From Verrucomicrobiota bacterium (GTDB lineage: Bacteria; Verrucomicrobiota; Verrucomicrobiia; Limisphaerales; DSYF01): a stretch of 16,104 nucleotides of DNA. The stretch lies in NCBI GenBank assembly GCA_025457725.1, contig JALOTU010000007.1, positions 1 through 16,104 of the forward strand, given 5' to 3'. Every line of letters begins with the position of its first letter. Position 1 is the first letter of the stretch. The notes beneath the pieces are model-generated. The model saw nothing but the letters and a program-made list of their open reading frames with translations, had not been told where the DNA came from and ran no database searches. Position numbers and translations under genes: made by a program. This document shows positions 6,712 to 15,000 of this stretch, piece after piece.

Positions 6712-8919
6712 ATGACACAGAAACGTTTGAAGCCTGACGAGATCAAGGATCTGGCTGCCCGCCTGAACAAGGTGGCCGGCAACCTGTGGTGGACCTGGGA
6801 CGAGGAAGCGCAGGAGATCTTTCATGAATTGTCGCCGCGCGGCTGGCAAAACCTGTTTCACAACGCCGTGGCTGTGCTCCATGAGGTTTCCAACTATGAA
6901 CTCAGCGTCCGCCTGCAGGATTCCGCCTTCGCCAGCCGGGTCCGGCGGGTGGTGGATGCGTTCGACCGATACCTGGCCGCCAAGGACACATGGGGCGGCA
7001 AGCATGCGCCCAAGTTCCTCAAGAATCCGGTGGCTTATTTCACTGCGGAATTCGGCTTCCACGAAACCCTGCCCATCGCGGCCGGCGGCCTCGGCATCCT
7101 CGCCGGCGACCATGCCAAGTCCGCCAGCGACCTCAACCTGGGATTCGTGGGCATCAGCCTGTTCTATCGCGAGGGCTACTTCCAGCAGGCCATCGATCAC
7201 AACAACTGGCAGACCGAGTATTACTCCCTGCTCAACCCCGCCAACCTCCCCATGGAGCCCGTGCACGACGCGAACGGCCAGCCCATCAAATGCAAGGTGC
7301 ACATCGCCTCCAGCGAGGTCGCCTTCACCGCCTGGCGCGTAAACGTGGGACGCAACCCGGTCTACCTGCTGGATACAAACCTGCCGGAGAATGAACCGCA
7401 TTACCGCGATCTCACGTTGCGCGTCTACGGCGGCGACACCTCCACGCGCATCATGCAGGAAATCCTGCTCGGCGTCGGCGGCGTCCGGCTCATGCGCACT
7501 CTTGGCATTGCCCCCGCCGTGTTTCACATGAACGAAGGCCATGCCGCCTTCCTCACCTTCGAGCTGATGCGCGAGAAAATCGAATCCGGCAAGTCGCTCG
7601 CCGAGGCGGAGGAGGCCACGCGCAAGGAATGCATCTTCACCACGCACACCCCGGTCGAAGCCGGGCACGACCGGTTCAGCAAGGACCTGATGGACTTTAC
7701 CGCACCCAAGCTTGCCGAGCAGTTGAAGATCTCGCGCGAGCAATTGATGGGCTACGGCCGGGTGCATCCCCAGGACGGAAACGAACCGTTCTGCATGACG
7801 GTGCTGGCACTCAAGTTGTCACGCGCCGCCAACGGCGTCAGCGAGCTCCACGGGCGGGTGAGCCGTCACATGTGGCATTCGCTGTACCCCGATTTGCCCG
7901 TGGAAAAGGTGCCCATTGGCCATATCACCAACGGCGTGCACCTGCTCGGCTGGATGAAGGGTCCGGTGCGGAAATTCTGGCGCCGCCGCTTTGCCGACGA
8001 GATCAGCCGTGCCAAGAGTTCCGGCGGGGGGGAGTCGACCCGTTTCTGGAAAAAGGATCCCGGGTCGGATTGGGAAAAGCGCCTGATCTCACCGGAATTC
8101 TGGCAGCAGATCGAGGATCCCTCCTTTGTGAGCGACGAGGAGCTCTGGGCGCTGCGCTACACGCTGCGCAGGGAAATGATCGAATTCTGCCGGCGCCGGC
8201 TGCTCCTGCAACAACAGCGCGTCACCCAGCGCGACTTCATCATCTTTGATCACCTGCTCAATCCGGATGCCCTGACCATTGGCTTTGCCCGGCGGTTTGC
8301 CACCTACAAGCGCGCCCCGCTCGTGTTCCAGCGCCTCGACGACATCGTCGGGCTGTGCCGCGATCAATCGCGTCCGGTGCAATTCGTCTTTGCCGGCAAG
8401 GCCCATCCGCGCGACGACGAAGGCAAGCGATTCATCCAAAAGATCATTCATTTGAGCAAGTACAGTGATCTGGCGGGACACCTGGTGTTCATCGAGAACT
8501 ACGACATTCATGTCGCGCGCCAGATGGTCTCCGGCTGCGATGTCTGGATGAACAACCCACGCCGTCCGCTGGAAGCCTCGGGCACCAGCGGCATGAAGGC
8601 CAGCTGCCATGGCTGCGTCAACATGAGCATCCTCGACGGATGGTGGCGGGAGGGCTACGACGGCACGAACGGGTTCGCCGTGGGCGAGGATTCCCAGCCG
8701 GACTCGGTCGAGGAACAGGATCGCGTGGACAGCGACAACCTTTATCACACGCTGACCGACCAGGTGATTCCCACCTTCTTCGACCGCGACGCGCAGGGCA
8801 TTCCGCGCCGATGGATCAAGATCATCCGCCGGGTCATGGCCACCCTGGTTCCACAATTCACCACCGACCGGATGGTCAAGGAATACACCGAAAACTACTA
8901 CCTCCCGAAGGGCAAGTAG
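6712..8919 (+). CDS. glgP: Alpha-glucan phosphorylase (GT35)
   Basis: A 735-residue cytoplasmic PLP enzyme releasing glucose 1-phosphate from glycogen or maltodextrin with phosphate. ATG 6712 is chosen because homology starts right after it: an N-terminal DUF3417-type segment (DLAARLNKVAGNLWWTWDEE), typical of the bacterial 'alpha-glucan family phosphorylase' group and not of the muscle/MalP type. Further family blocks are AYFTAEFGFHETLPIAAGGL, HMNEGHAAF, TTHTPVEAGHDRF, IGHITNGVH and GFARRFATYKRAPL. The PLP lysine is Lys629 in EASGTSGMKASC. It ends soon after the core (YTENYYLPKGK), shorter than long actinobacterial members. The frame is open back to 6433, but that part looks like an unrelated remnant. 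No good ribosome-binding site is seen. The gene stands alone, next to no other glycogen gene, and converges on the chelatase gene. Confidence 0.93.
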   Translation: MTQKRLKPDEIKDLAARLNKVAGNLWWTWDEEAQEIFHELSPRGWQNLFHNAVAVLHEVSNYELSVRLQDSAFASRVRRVVDAFDRYLAAKDTWGGKHAPKFLKNPVAYFTAEFGFHETLPIAAGGLGILAGDHAKSASDLNLGFVGISLFYREGYFQQAIDHNNWQTEYYSLLNPANLPMEPVHDANGQPIKCKVHIASSEVAFTAWRVNVGRNPVYLLDTNLPENEPHYRDLTLRVYGGDTSTRIMQEILLGVGGVRLMRTLGIAPAVFHMNEGHAAFLTFELMREKIESGKSLAEAEEATRKECIFTTHTPVEAGHDRFSKDLMDFTAPKLAEQLKISREQLMGYGRVHPQDGNEPFCMTVLALKLSRAANGVSELHGRVSRHMWHSLYPDLPVEKVPIGHITNGVHLLGWMKGPVRKFWRRRFADEISRAKSSGGGESTRFWKKDPGSDWEKRLISPEFWQQIEDPSFVSDEELWALRYTLRREMIEFCRRRLLLQQQRVTQRDFIIFDHLLNPDALTIGFARRFATYKRAPLVFQRLDDIVGLCRDQSRPVQFVFAGKAHPRDDEGKRFIQKIIHLSKYSDLAGHLVFIENYDIHVARQMVSGCDVWMNNPRRPLEASGTSGMKASCHGCVNMSILDGWWREGYDGTNGFAVGEDSQPDSVEEQDRVDSDNLYHTLTDQVIPTFFDRDAQGIPRRWIKIIRRVMATLVPQFTTDRMVKEYTENYYLPKGK

Positions 8920-8966
8920 GGAGAGCCCGCTGGCGTTCCGGACAGCGACCGGGAAAGGGCGCCTTG

Positions 8967-9039
8967 CTCCAGCCTGGAGAGCGACGGACTGCCGTTCGAT
9001 CCGGGTCAGGCGAGGGCCAGCTTGCCGCCTCGGGGCGGC
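8967..9039. terminator. Two GC-rich hairpins between convergent genes
   Basis: CTCCA-GCC-TGGAG (8967-8979) and GCCGCC-TCGG-GGCGGC (9024-9039) lie in the 154-bp gap between the ends of glgP (+) and the CbiX gene (-). Their position suits termination from both sides. Neither is followed by a T-run on either strand, so they are weak candidates for intrinsic terminators. Confidence 0.3.
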
Positions 9040-9073
9040 GCCTTGACACTGTCGCGGTACGGTCGTGGCGGAC

Positions 9074-9946
9074 TCATGGCCGTTCAGATGGCGGCATATC
9101 CGGCCAGAGCGCCGCTTCTCGGACACGTTCCAGGATGACCTCCTCCAGGACAGGATCCGTCCCCACCGCCTCGGCATACCATAGCCGCTTGCCATGCCTC
9201 TCGGTTGGGTTTCGCCATGTTGCCCTGCCTTTCGCCAACCGCTCCCTGACGACCCGTTCGGGTTCCCCCAGAAGCACCGGGATATCTTCCCGCACATGCA
9301 AACCGTCACTCAGGAAAAACGGCACTACAACCACGCTCTGGGTGCGGGCGAGCTTGAGGCAATCCGAGATCCGCGGCTCTTCCTCCATGAACACCGCATG
9401 CACAGCGGCAAACCGGCCCTGCTCCCGGATGATCGCCACCTGCCGCTCGACCGACTTTCTGGACTCCTCATTGCGTTCCGTCCCATGCCCGGCGATGAAC
9501 AGGGTCACGTCGCGGTCTGCCGGCACGCGTGGGAAGGGATGATCCCGCAGCACCTTCGCTGCACGCGACAATATGACGTTCGTCATGTGCTCGTGCGTTC
9601 CAACCGGCCGGCAGTAGATGCGCAGCTGCTGACCGTGCCGGACGACACGTGTAACTCCCCCGGAATCCGGGGTCTTGAAACCCAGAACCTCGGGGATTGC
9701 CTCCTCGCTGAAATAGCCCGCGCTGATGAAGAATGGCAGCACGAACACGCGTGGACTGGTGGCGCTCCCCAGCGCCTCTGCAATGAAGGGAGGTTCCTTC
9801 CAGAACCCAACCACCACTTCCCGAAAGAGCCCTCGCCTGCGCAACGCTTCGGCCTGCATGAGCAGGGCCTGGGAGGAGTATTTGTTCTGCGTGGATCCGT
9901 GCCCCACGAGAACCAGCGCGGATTCCGGAAAGTTTGTCTCGTTCAC
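9074..9946 (-). CDS. cbiX: CbiX-type sirohydrochlorin chelatase, two-domain form
   Basis: A 290-residue cytoplasmic protein of the class II chelatase family, which inserts Co (or Ni/Fe) into sirohydrochlorin for cobalamin, F430 or siroheme. It consists of two similar halves. The N-half has VLVGHGST (His16) and LPFFISAGYFSEEAIP; the C-half has FIAGHGTERN (His154) and PFFLSDGLHVREDIP (His217). The family's active site uses two His per site; the second is kept in the C-half but replaced by Tyr78 in the N-half. The start is GTG 9946 (complement), chosen because GAGGTG lies 7 bases upstream (9954-9959). No other tetrapyrrole gene lies nearby, so the metal and pathway cannot be decided. It is divergent from the cytochrome gene across 184 bp. 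Confidence 0.85.
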   Translation of the reverse strand: MNETNFPESALVLVGHGSTQNKYSSQALLMQAEALRRRGLFREVVVGFWKEPPFIAEALGSATSPRVFVLPFFISAGYFSEEAIPEVLGFKTPDSGGVTRVVRHGQQLRIYCRPVGTHEHMTNVILSRAAKVLRDHPFPRVPADRDVTLFIAGHGTERNEESRKSVERQVAIIREQGRFAAVHAVFMEEEPRISDCLKLARTQSVVVVPFFLSDGLHVREDIPVLLGEPERVVRERLAKGRATWRNPTERHGKRLWYAEAVGTDPVLEEVILERVREAALWPDMPPSERP

Positions 9947-10130
9947 GGTGAAACACCTCGGAACCTCCCTGCGTGTGCCGGACCGCTCTCAGGTTTTCTC
10001 ATGCCAGCTTTGGTTAGGTGATTTGCCGGGAATTGGCAAGGTTGGGCTTGGCCCAGGCAGGCAGCGGAAGAACATCGGACTTGCTCCCGCGGAAGACCTC
10101 CTGGACACTGCGCGCGTCATTGACCATACC

Positions 10131-10568
10131 ATGATATCCAACCCCATAGCACACACCGAACAACGCTTTGTCCGCCTGCTGCTTCCCAGCCTTCTCGGCC
10201 TGGCGATGTTGACCGCTTCTCTTGGCCGTGCTGAGGACCCGCCAAAACTGCCGCCTCCGGCGCCACAAGCGGATGTCACCTATGCCGCTGACATCCAGCC
10301 TCTCCTGGAAAGATCATGCTTCAAATGTCACGGGGAGGAAAAGCAAAAGGGCAAGCTCAGGCTCGACAGCCTCGAGAATGCGCTCAAGGGGGCCGACGGC
10401 AAGGCGGTGATCATTCCCGGCCAAAGCGCCAAGAGCGAACTGGTCAAGGCTGTCGCACACGCTACAAAGGATGAAGACCACTGGATGCCTCCCCCGGGAA
10501 AAGCCCAGGCATTGACCCCTGAGGAAATCGGCCTGGTGCGTGCCTGGATTGACCAGGGAGCCAAATAG
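10131..10568 (+). CDS. Secreted single-haem cytochrome c (planctomycete-type PSCyt1)
   Basis: A 145-residue exported c-type cytochrome. ATG 10131 begins a signal peptide (QRFVRLLLPSLLGLAMLTAS, cleavage near GRA-ED at 34-35). After a Pro-rich linker comes the PSCyt1-type domain: YAADIQPLLERSCFKCHGEE with haem motif CxxCH at Cys63/Cys66/His67, then KGKLRLDS, SELVKAV and a likely distal ligand Met119 (DEDHWMPPPGK), ending LVRAWIDQGAK. In Planctomycetes and Verrucomicrobia this domain usually heads larger proteins with DUF1549/DUF1553 domains; here it stands alone. The redox partner is unknown. The ribosome-binding site is weak. It converges on dnaG with 13 bp between stops. Confidence 0.88.
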   Translation: MISNPIAHTEQRFVRLLLPSLLGLAMLTASLGRAEDPPKLPPPAPQADVTYAADIQPLLERSCFKCHGEEKQKGKLRLDSLENALKGADGKAVIIPGQSAKSELVKAVAHATKDEDHWMPPPGKAQALTPEEIGLVRAWIDQGAK

Positions 10569-10581
10569 CCGACCAGGGGCA

Positions 10582-12375
10582 TCAATCCGTGACAGGCGGC
10601 AGCGATTGTCGGCGCAACAGCCGGATCGCCTGCTGCCGCTGAAGAATCTCGATGCGCCGCTCCTCGGAGAGGTCCGGCGACCCGACCCGCCTTTGGAGTT
10701 CGGCCAATTCCACTTCCAGTGAAGCATTCCGAAGTTTAACGGCAATATCCGGGAGTTGCTGGGCGGGATTGTGGATGGGCTGACCCGCCGCAGCGCATTG
10801 GGTGATCAGCCCTTGAAGTGAACCATCATCAAAACCATTCACAAAGTCGGCGACGCCGGACCACTGATCCTCCTCGACCACCCGATACAGACCCTCCACG
10901 ATCCTGCGAACCTGCGGATGTTGTATCCAGGCGGTCTGCAGGTGTGCCGCAGCCCAGGGGACCAGGTCGAGATGCGATAACAAAAGCCTGAGCAACCAAA
11001 GTTCAACAGCGCCGGGCTGGGGGACGTCGTCAACCGGCGTCTCCAGTTCCACTTCCGCCGGCCCCAGGCCGGGCCTGATCCGATTGAATTCCCGCCTGAC
11101 CGCGTCCGACGAGATGCCCAACCTCGCGGCGACTTTCTGTGCGTGGGTGTCGATGAGCACCGCGCTTCCCGTCTTTGCCAACGACTCCGCCATGACACGG
11201 GCGATCGCCAGTCGACCCCGATCCGATTCCATGCTGTGCTGGCGACAGAGCCGGTCCAGCAGCCAGTCAAAAAAACCGGGCGCCTGTTCAATCAGGGACC
11301 GAAATGCCTGGGCCCCCTGCGCCTTGATGTAACTGTCCGGATCATCGGGGGCCGGAATGGTCGCCACCCGGACCGCCAGACCTGATTCCAACAGCCCGTC
11401 CAATGAACGCAGGGTGGCGTTCTGTCCGGCCTCGTCGGAATCGAAGCATAAGACCGCTTCGCTGGCGTAGCGTTTAAGAATGCGCGCGTGGTCGGCTGTA
11501 AGCGCCGTGCCTTGCGGGGCGACCACATTTTCCACCCCCGCCATGAAGCAGGCGATCATGTCCAACTGGCCCTCACAAACCACCGCGAATCCCGCCTCCA
11601 GCACTGCCCGGCGAGCCTTGTCGAGCCCGTAAAACACCCGGCTCTTGCTGAAGATGGGCGTCTCAGGGGAATTTACGTACTTCGCCGCCTTGGCGTCCGG
11701 TTGCAGCAATCGACCGCTGAACGCGATCACCCGGCCCTGCTCATCGCAAATGGGAAACATCAGCCGACCGCGAAACCGATCATAGTAGTGACCGGAGTTG
11801 TCCTTCCGGACGATCAACCCCGCCTTCTCCACATCGTGCGGCGCATACTTCCGGCCGGCAGCCCAGTTGACGGTGTCATCCCAGGCCTCCGGCGCAAAGC
11901 CGAGCCGAAACAGCTTCACCGCCTCCGGCGACACGCCCCGTTCCGCCAGATAGCTCCTTGCCCTTTCTCCGCCTGCTTCATTGGCCAGCGCATTTTGCCA
12001 GCGAACGGCGATCTGCTCATGCATCTCGAGCAGCACATCCCGCAATTGCCGCGACGCCTCCCCAGCCGGACTCCCGTCGAGCACCAGCGGTATCCTGGCC
12101 CGCTCGGCCAGTCGGCGCACGGCATCCATGAAACCCACGTTCTCGAAGTCCTGAACAAACCGGAAGACATCGCCACCCTTGTGGCAGCCAAAGCAATGGT
12201 AGATCTGCCGTTGGGGGTTGACGTTGAAGCTTGGTGTTTTCTCGCGATGGAAGGGGCAGAGCGCCACCCAATTGGCGCCGGCATGTTTCAGGGGAATGTA
12301 AGAGCCAATGACATCCACGATGTCATTGGCCGAACGAATCTGCTCCAAAAGAGTCTTGTCGACAAGACCGCCCAT
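10582..12375 (-). CDS. dnaG: DNA primase DnaG
   Basis: A 597-residue primase that makes RNA primers at the replication fork in partnership with the DnaB helicase. From ATG 12375 the order is: CHC2 zinc finger (Cys40, His43, Cys61, Cys64; CPFH and CFGC), the catalytic N-domain with YDRFRGRLMFPI, the Toprim fold with Glu268 (CEGQLDMI) and Asp312/Asp314 (CFDSDEAG), and a divergent C-terminal region (about 440-597) expected to bind DnaB. All key residues are present and the length is normal. A TTG at 12384 would add three residues; ATG is preferred although neither has a clear ribosome-binding site. It lies last in a minus-strand series after the TPR lipoprotein and CvpA genes, 53 bp after cvpA. 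The rpsU and rpoD neighbours of the classical dnaG operon are absent from the window. Confidence 0.96.
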   Translation of the reverse strand: MGGLVDKTLLEQIRSANDIVDVIGSYIPLKHAGANWVALCPFHREKTPSFNVNPQRQIYHCFGCHKGGDVFRFVQDFENVGFMDAVRRLAERARIPLVLDGSPAGEASRQLRDVLLEMHEQIAVRWQNALANEAGGERARSYLAERGVSPEAVKLFRLGFAPEAWDDTVNWAAGRKYAPHDVEKAGLIVRKDNSGHYYDRFRGRLMFPICDEQGRVIAFSGRLLQPDAKAAKYVNSPETPIFSKSRVFYGLDKARRAVLEAGFAVVCEGQLDMIACFMAGVENVVAPQGTALTADHARILKRYASEAVLCFDSDEAGQNATLRSLDGLLESGLAVRVATIPAPDDPDSYIKAQGAQAFRSLIEQAPGFFDWLLDRLCRQHSMESDRGRLAIARVMAESLAKTGSAVLIDTHAQKVAARLGISSDAVRREFNRIRPGLGPAEVELETPVDDVPQPGAVELWLLRLLLSHLDLVPWAAAHLQTAWIQHPQVRRIVEGLYRVVEEDQWSGVADFVNGFDDGSLQGLITQCAAAGQPIHNPAQQLPDIAVKLRNASLEVELAELQRRVGSPDLSEERRIEILQRQQAIRLLRRQSLPPVTD

Positions 12376-12400
12376 GAGGGCCAAGCCAACCCGGGAGAGC

Positions 12401-12418
12401 GCGGGATGTCAATCCCGC
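12401..12418 (-). repeat. Perfect 7-bp hairpin between cvpA and dnaG
   Basis: GCGGGAT-GTCA-ATCCCGC is a perfect inverted repeat lying wholly in the 53-bp gap between the cvpA stop and the dnaG start. There is no T-run downstream on the minus strand, so it is not an intrinsic terminator. It may stabilise or be a processing point of a joint mRNA, or affect dnaG translation. Confidence 0.55.
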
Positions 12419-12428
12419 AACGGCTCGT

Positions 12429-13049
12429 CTACGGCATGTTCCACTCTTTGCGCTGGATTTTTTTGGATTCGGGTTTGGTGGGCTCGATCAGTGCCGAGGA
12501 GGCGTAGCGTTGCACCGTATCGCCGACGAGGGATTTCTTGAAGACAAAGGACTGCACGCTGTCGAGTGAAGGAAAGAAGCTGCTGCCATAAACATCCAGA
12601 TCATAGGCTTTGCGCGCCTGGATCTCCGCCGAGGTGAATTTGCGGGCATTCAGGAAGGACAGGGCCACGATCATGATGCACCCCACCGTGACCACCCCCG
12701 CGCAGATTCCCAGATAGTATTCGCACTTCCCGAAACGCTCCGCGCTGATCGGCTTGCCGCCCGCCAGCTTCTTGATGATCGAAACCGCGATGAGAACGAA
12801 CAAAACACAGCCGAGATACGCCGAGAGGTAGGAGGACAGTTTGCTGAGGAGGGTGTGCTGCTCGATAAATTGTCCGATGGGTCGGTACAAAACTGCCGCC
12901 ACTGCCACAACAGCAAGCCATCGAAGCATGGGAATAAGCTCCTCGGAGAGACCATGTTTCCTCCCGCGAACGGCGCCGGTCACCAGGAGCGCGACCGCAA
13001 TCAAGTCAAACCAGCCTAACGGCAACCTGTCCATTGTGATGGAATTCAT
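12429..13049 (-). CDS. cvpA: CvpA-family inner-membrane protein
   Basis: A 206-residue protein with four hydrophobic helices in the CvpA arrangement: LGWFDLIAVALLVTGAVRGR with the typical RGRKHGLSEEL following, then LIPMLRWLAVVAVAAVLYRP, YLGCVLFVLIAVSIIKKL and GICAGVVTVGCIMIVALSF, followed by a charged cytoplasmic or periplasmic tail. CvpA was named for colicin V production and is linked to envelope stress tolerance; its molecular role is not settled. Start ATG 13049 gives the standard short N-terminus; ATG 13034 (MDRLPLGW) is an alternative. The frame is open farther upstream into the TPR gene, but no ribosome-binding site supports that. It is encoded between the TPR lipoprotein and dnaG on the same strand. 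Confidence 0.82.
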   Translation of the reverse strand: MNSITMDRLPLGWFDLIAVALLVTGAVRGRKHGLSEELIPMLRWLAVVAVAAVLYRPIGQFIEQHTLLSKLSSYLSAYLGCVLFVLIAVSIIKKLAGGKPISAERFGKCEYYLGICAGVVTVGCIMIVALSFLNARKFTSAEIQARKAYDLDVYGSSFFPSLDSVQSFVFKKSLVGDTVQRYASSALIEPTKPESKKIQRKEWNMP

Positions 13050-13122
13050 AGTGGTGTCCAATTTTGGGCCGCGGTTTGCGGCAATACCTTTGTCCACCAG
13101 TTCAGCCAGACTTGTGCCAGCA

Positions 13123-13138
13123 GGTGCGTCGTCGCACC
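13123..13138 (-). repeat. Perfect 6-bp hairpin between TPR gene and cvpA
   Basis: GGTGCG-TCGT-CGCACC is a perfect stem in the 106-bp gap between the end of the TPR gene and the start of cvpA. It has no T-run, so read-through from the TPR gene into cvpA remains plausible. Confidence 0.45.
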
Positions 13139-13155
13139 AAACCAGCAGAGCCTCG

Positions 13156-15000
13156 CTATTGCGGGTTTTCCACGAGCCAGAAATTGATGGCTCCGGCCTG
13201 CGGATGCCCGGGATCCAATTCCAGCACCCGAAGATAGTGCTCACGCGCCTTGGATTTGTCCCCGAATTGTTGGGCATAAAGATTCCCGAGGGTCAAATGC
13301 ACCCGCGGGTCTCCGTCGTCATAGGCGAGCAGCACGAGCAGCTCGTTGGCCGAGTCCACAGGATAATTGGCGGATTTCAGAGCCAGGGAAAAATTGTAGC
13401 GGGCTGCCGCGGAATCGGGACGAATGCGGGTTGCGGCCTCGAAAGCTGCCAGTGCCAGGGGCAAATTCCCCTCCTCCAGTGCAATCAACCCCAGGTTAAA
13501 CTGAGCGGCAAAATGCGAAGGATCCACCCTCACCGCTCGCTCATACGCGCGCAGCGCCTTCGCCGTGTCCCCCCGGCGTCGAAACGTTTCGGCCCCGGCA
13601 AACTCGCGCTCTGCGACCTGCCGATCCCCGGGCTGCGGAGGACCGGACAATCGATATGCATACCGACTGAAGCGCTCAACATTCGGCACATCCACCCGCT
13701 GCGGAGCCACAGACGGTTTGGCCATCTCCCTCACGGGTTCGACCGCATCAAGCGCAGGACCTGTTTCCGGGGCCTGGCCGCGTCGCTCCGGCAAGGGAGT
13801 CGGCCGCGGTTCCCGTTTGTCTTTCTTGAACAGGTTGAGGGGATTGATCTTCGCGAAGAATCCGCGGCGCTTCTGCGGCTCAGGTGGAGGCGACTGGGAA
13901 GACACGGTGCTGTCGGTCTCGACCGTCTGGGTCGATTCGCCGTCGGTGGCCGTGGTCGACTGTGCCCGATCAACCGCTTCGACTGGCCTGACCACGGGAG
14001 GACGGGAGGTGACGGATACGCGCTCCATCGGTTGCGCCGCTGTGGTTTGTTCGCGAGCCGGTTCCGGCTGTATGGCGGCGGGAGCCGGACGCGTTGCAGT
14101 CGATCTCACCACCCTGTTTGTTTGGATGACCACGCTAGTCGCCGGCCGATCGCTTTCCTGAGTGGGAGGTGTTTGGGGTGCTGCCCGGACCGGCGTTTGC
14201 GCGACGTCGGCCGGCTTGGCTGCCGGACCGGGGACGCGTTCCAATTCCGCCAGAACCGCCTTCACGCCGCTTGCATTGGCCGCCCCGGGAAAAAACGCGA
14301 GGTATTGGCGATACAGTTCTATGGCGCGTGCCGGATTCTTCAGCTTCTCCTGGTTCAGTATGGCCAGATTCAAAATAGCCGGACCGTGGTTGGCCTGAAC
14401 ACGCAACGCTGACTGAAACGATCGTTCTGCCTCCTGCAATCTTCCCTGCTTCAACTGGGCCATCCCCAGCCAGTTCCAGGCATCCGGATTCTGCGCATCC
14501 AAGCGAAGGGACTCGCCCAGACAGCGAACCGCCCGGGCAGAATCGCCCAGTCGCATCTCGGCCTCTCCCAGCCAGCGCCACGCCTGGGCCGAATCGCTGT
14601 CGATCACGGTGGCGGCGGCAAATTGCTCGCGGGCGCGAACCCATTCCCCCTGCTGCATCCAGAGACATCCGAGACTGAACCGCACCCCACCGAGCTCGGG
14701 ATTCAGGGTGAGGGTCCGGGAATAGGCCGACACCGCGTTGGACGCGTTGCCGGTCTGATGATAGGCCACTCCCAGGTAGCCCCAAGCGGTGGCATTGGTG
14801 GGCATCAACGAGACCGCCTCGCGCAATCGCCGAACGGCCAGTCCGGGCTGGCCGCGATCGAGCAAGCGTTTTCCATCCAGCAGCGCCTCCGGTCCGGAGG
14901 GACTGCACCCGGCCAGCAGCAGCATGACGAGCAGTCCACCCCGCACCCAAACTGTGGCAGCCTGCTTTTTCTTGGTGTACATCCGCGGCGGTGTTATCAT
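13156..15000 (-). CDS. TPR-repeat lipoprotein with long disordered linker
   Basis: About 614 residues. The N-terminus is a lipoprotein signal (basic KKKQ, hydrophobic VRGGLLVMLLLAGC; lipobox LAGC with lipidated Cys at about 32), so the protein should be anchored to a membrane facing the periplasm. About 38-255 hold five to six tetratricopeptide repeats (for example AWGYLGVAYHQTGNASNAVS, AWNWLGMAQLKQGRLQEAER). A Pro/Thr/Ala/Arg-rich linker (about 256-460) follows, interrupted by a basic hydrophobic patch (RRGFFAKINPLNLFKK, about 380-394). A second TPR block (about 462-600) closes the protein. TPRs are protein-interaction scaffolds, so a binding or assembly role is inferred; partners are unknown. 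ATG 15000 and ATG 14982 both give a workable signal. First gene of a likely operon with cvpA and dnaG. Confidence 0.85.
   Translation of the reverse strand: MITPPRMYTKKKQAATVWVRGGLLVMLLLAGCSPSGPEALLDGKRLLDRGQPGLAVRRLREAVSLMPTNATAWGYLGVAYHQTGNASNAVSAYSRTLTLNPELGGVRFSLGCLWMQQGEWVRAREQFAAATVIDSDSAQAWRWLGEAEMRLGDSARAVRCLGESLRLDAQNPDAWNWLGMAQLKQGRLQEAERSFQSALRVQANHGPAILNLAILNQEKLKNPARAIELYRQYLAFFPGAANASGVKAVLAELERVPGPAAKPADVAQTPVRAAPQTPPTQESDRPATSVVIQTNRVVRSTATRPAPAAIQPEPAREQTTAAQPMERVSVTSRPPVVRPVEAVDRAQSTTATDGESTQTVETDSTVSSQSPPPEPQKRRGFFAKINPLNLFKKDKREPRPTPLPERRGQAPETGPALDAVEPVREMAKPSVAPQRVDVPNVERFSRYAYRLSGPPQPGDRQVAEREFAGAETFRRRGDTAKALRAYERAVRVDPSHFAAQFNLGLIALEEGNLPLALAAFEAATRIRPDSAAARYNFSLALKSANYPVDSANELLVLLAYDDGDPRVHLTLGNLYAQQFGDKSKAREHYLRVLELDPGHPQAGAINFWLVENPQ

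Noticed and set aside
6646..7767. Long minus-strand open frames within glgP (also 8089-9309)
   Set aside because: Both lie opposite well-conserved phosphorylase motifs, and their products are low-complexity His/Gly/Ala-rich without domains.
10021..10045. TTGCC/GGCAA inverted repeat in the cbiX-cytochrome gap as an operator
   Set aside because: A five-base arm with a seven-base loop is expected by chance in a sequence of this length.
13050..13277. N-terminal extension of CvpA by 76 residues into the TPR gene
   Set aside because: Family homology begins at the ATG 13049 region, the extension overlaps the TPR coding end, and no ribosome-binding site supports it.
12841..14412. 523-codon plus-strand open frame opposite the TPR and cvpA genes
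   Set aside because: The opposite strand encodes clear TPRs, a lipobox and CvpA helices. The plus-strand product is Arg/Gly-rich and crosses two gene boundaries.
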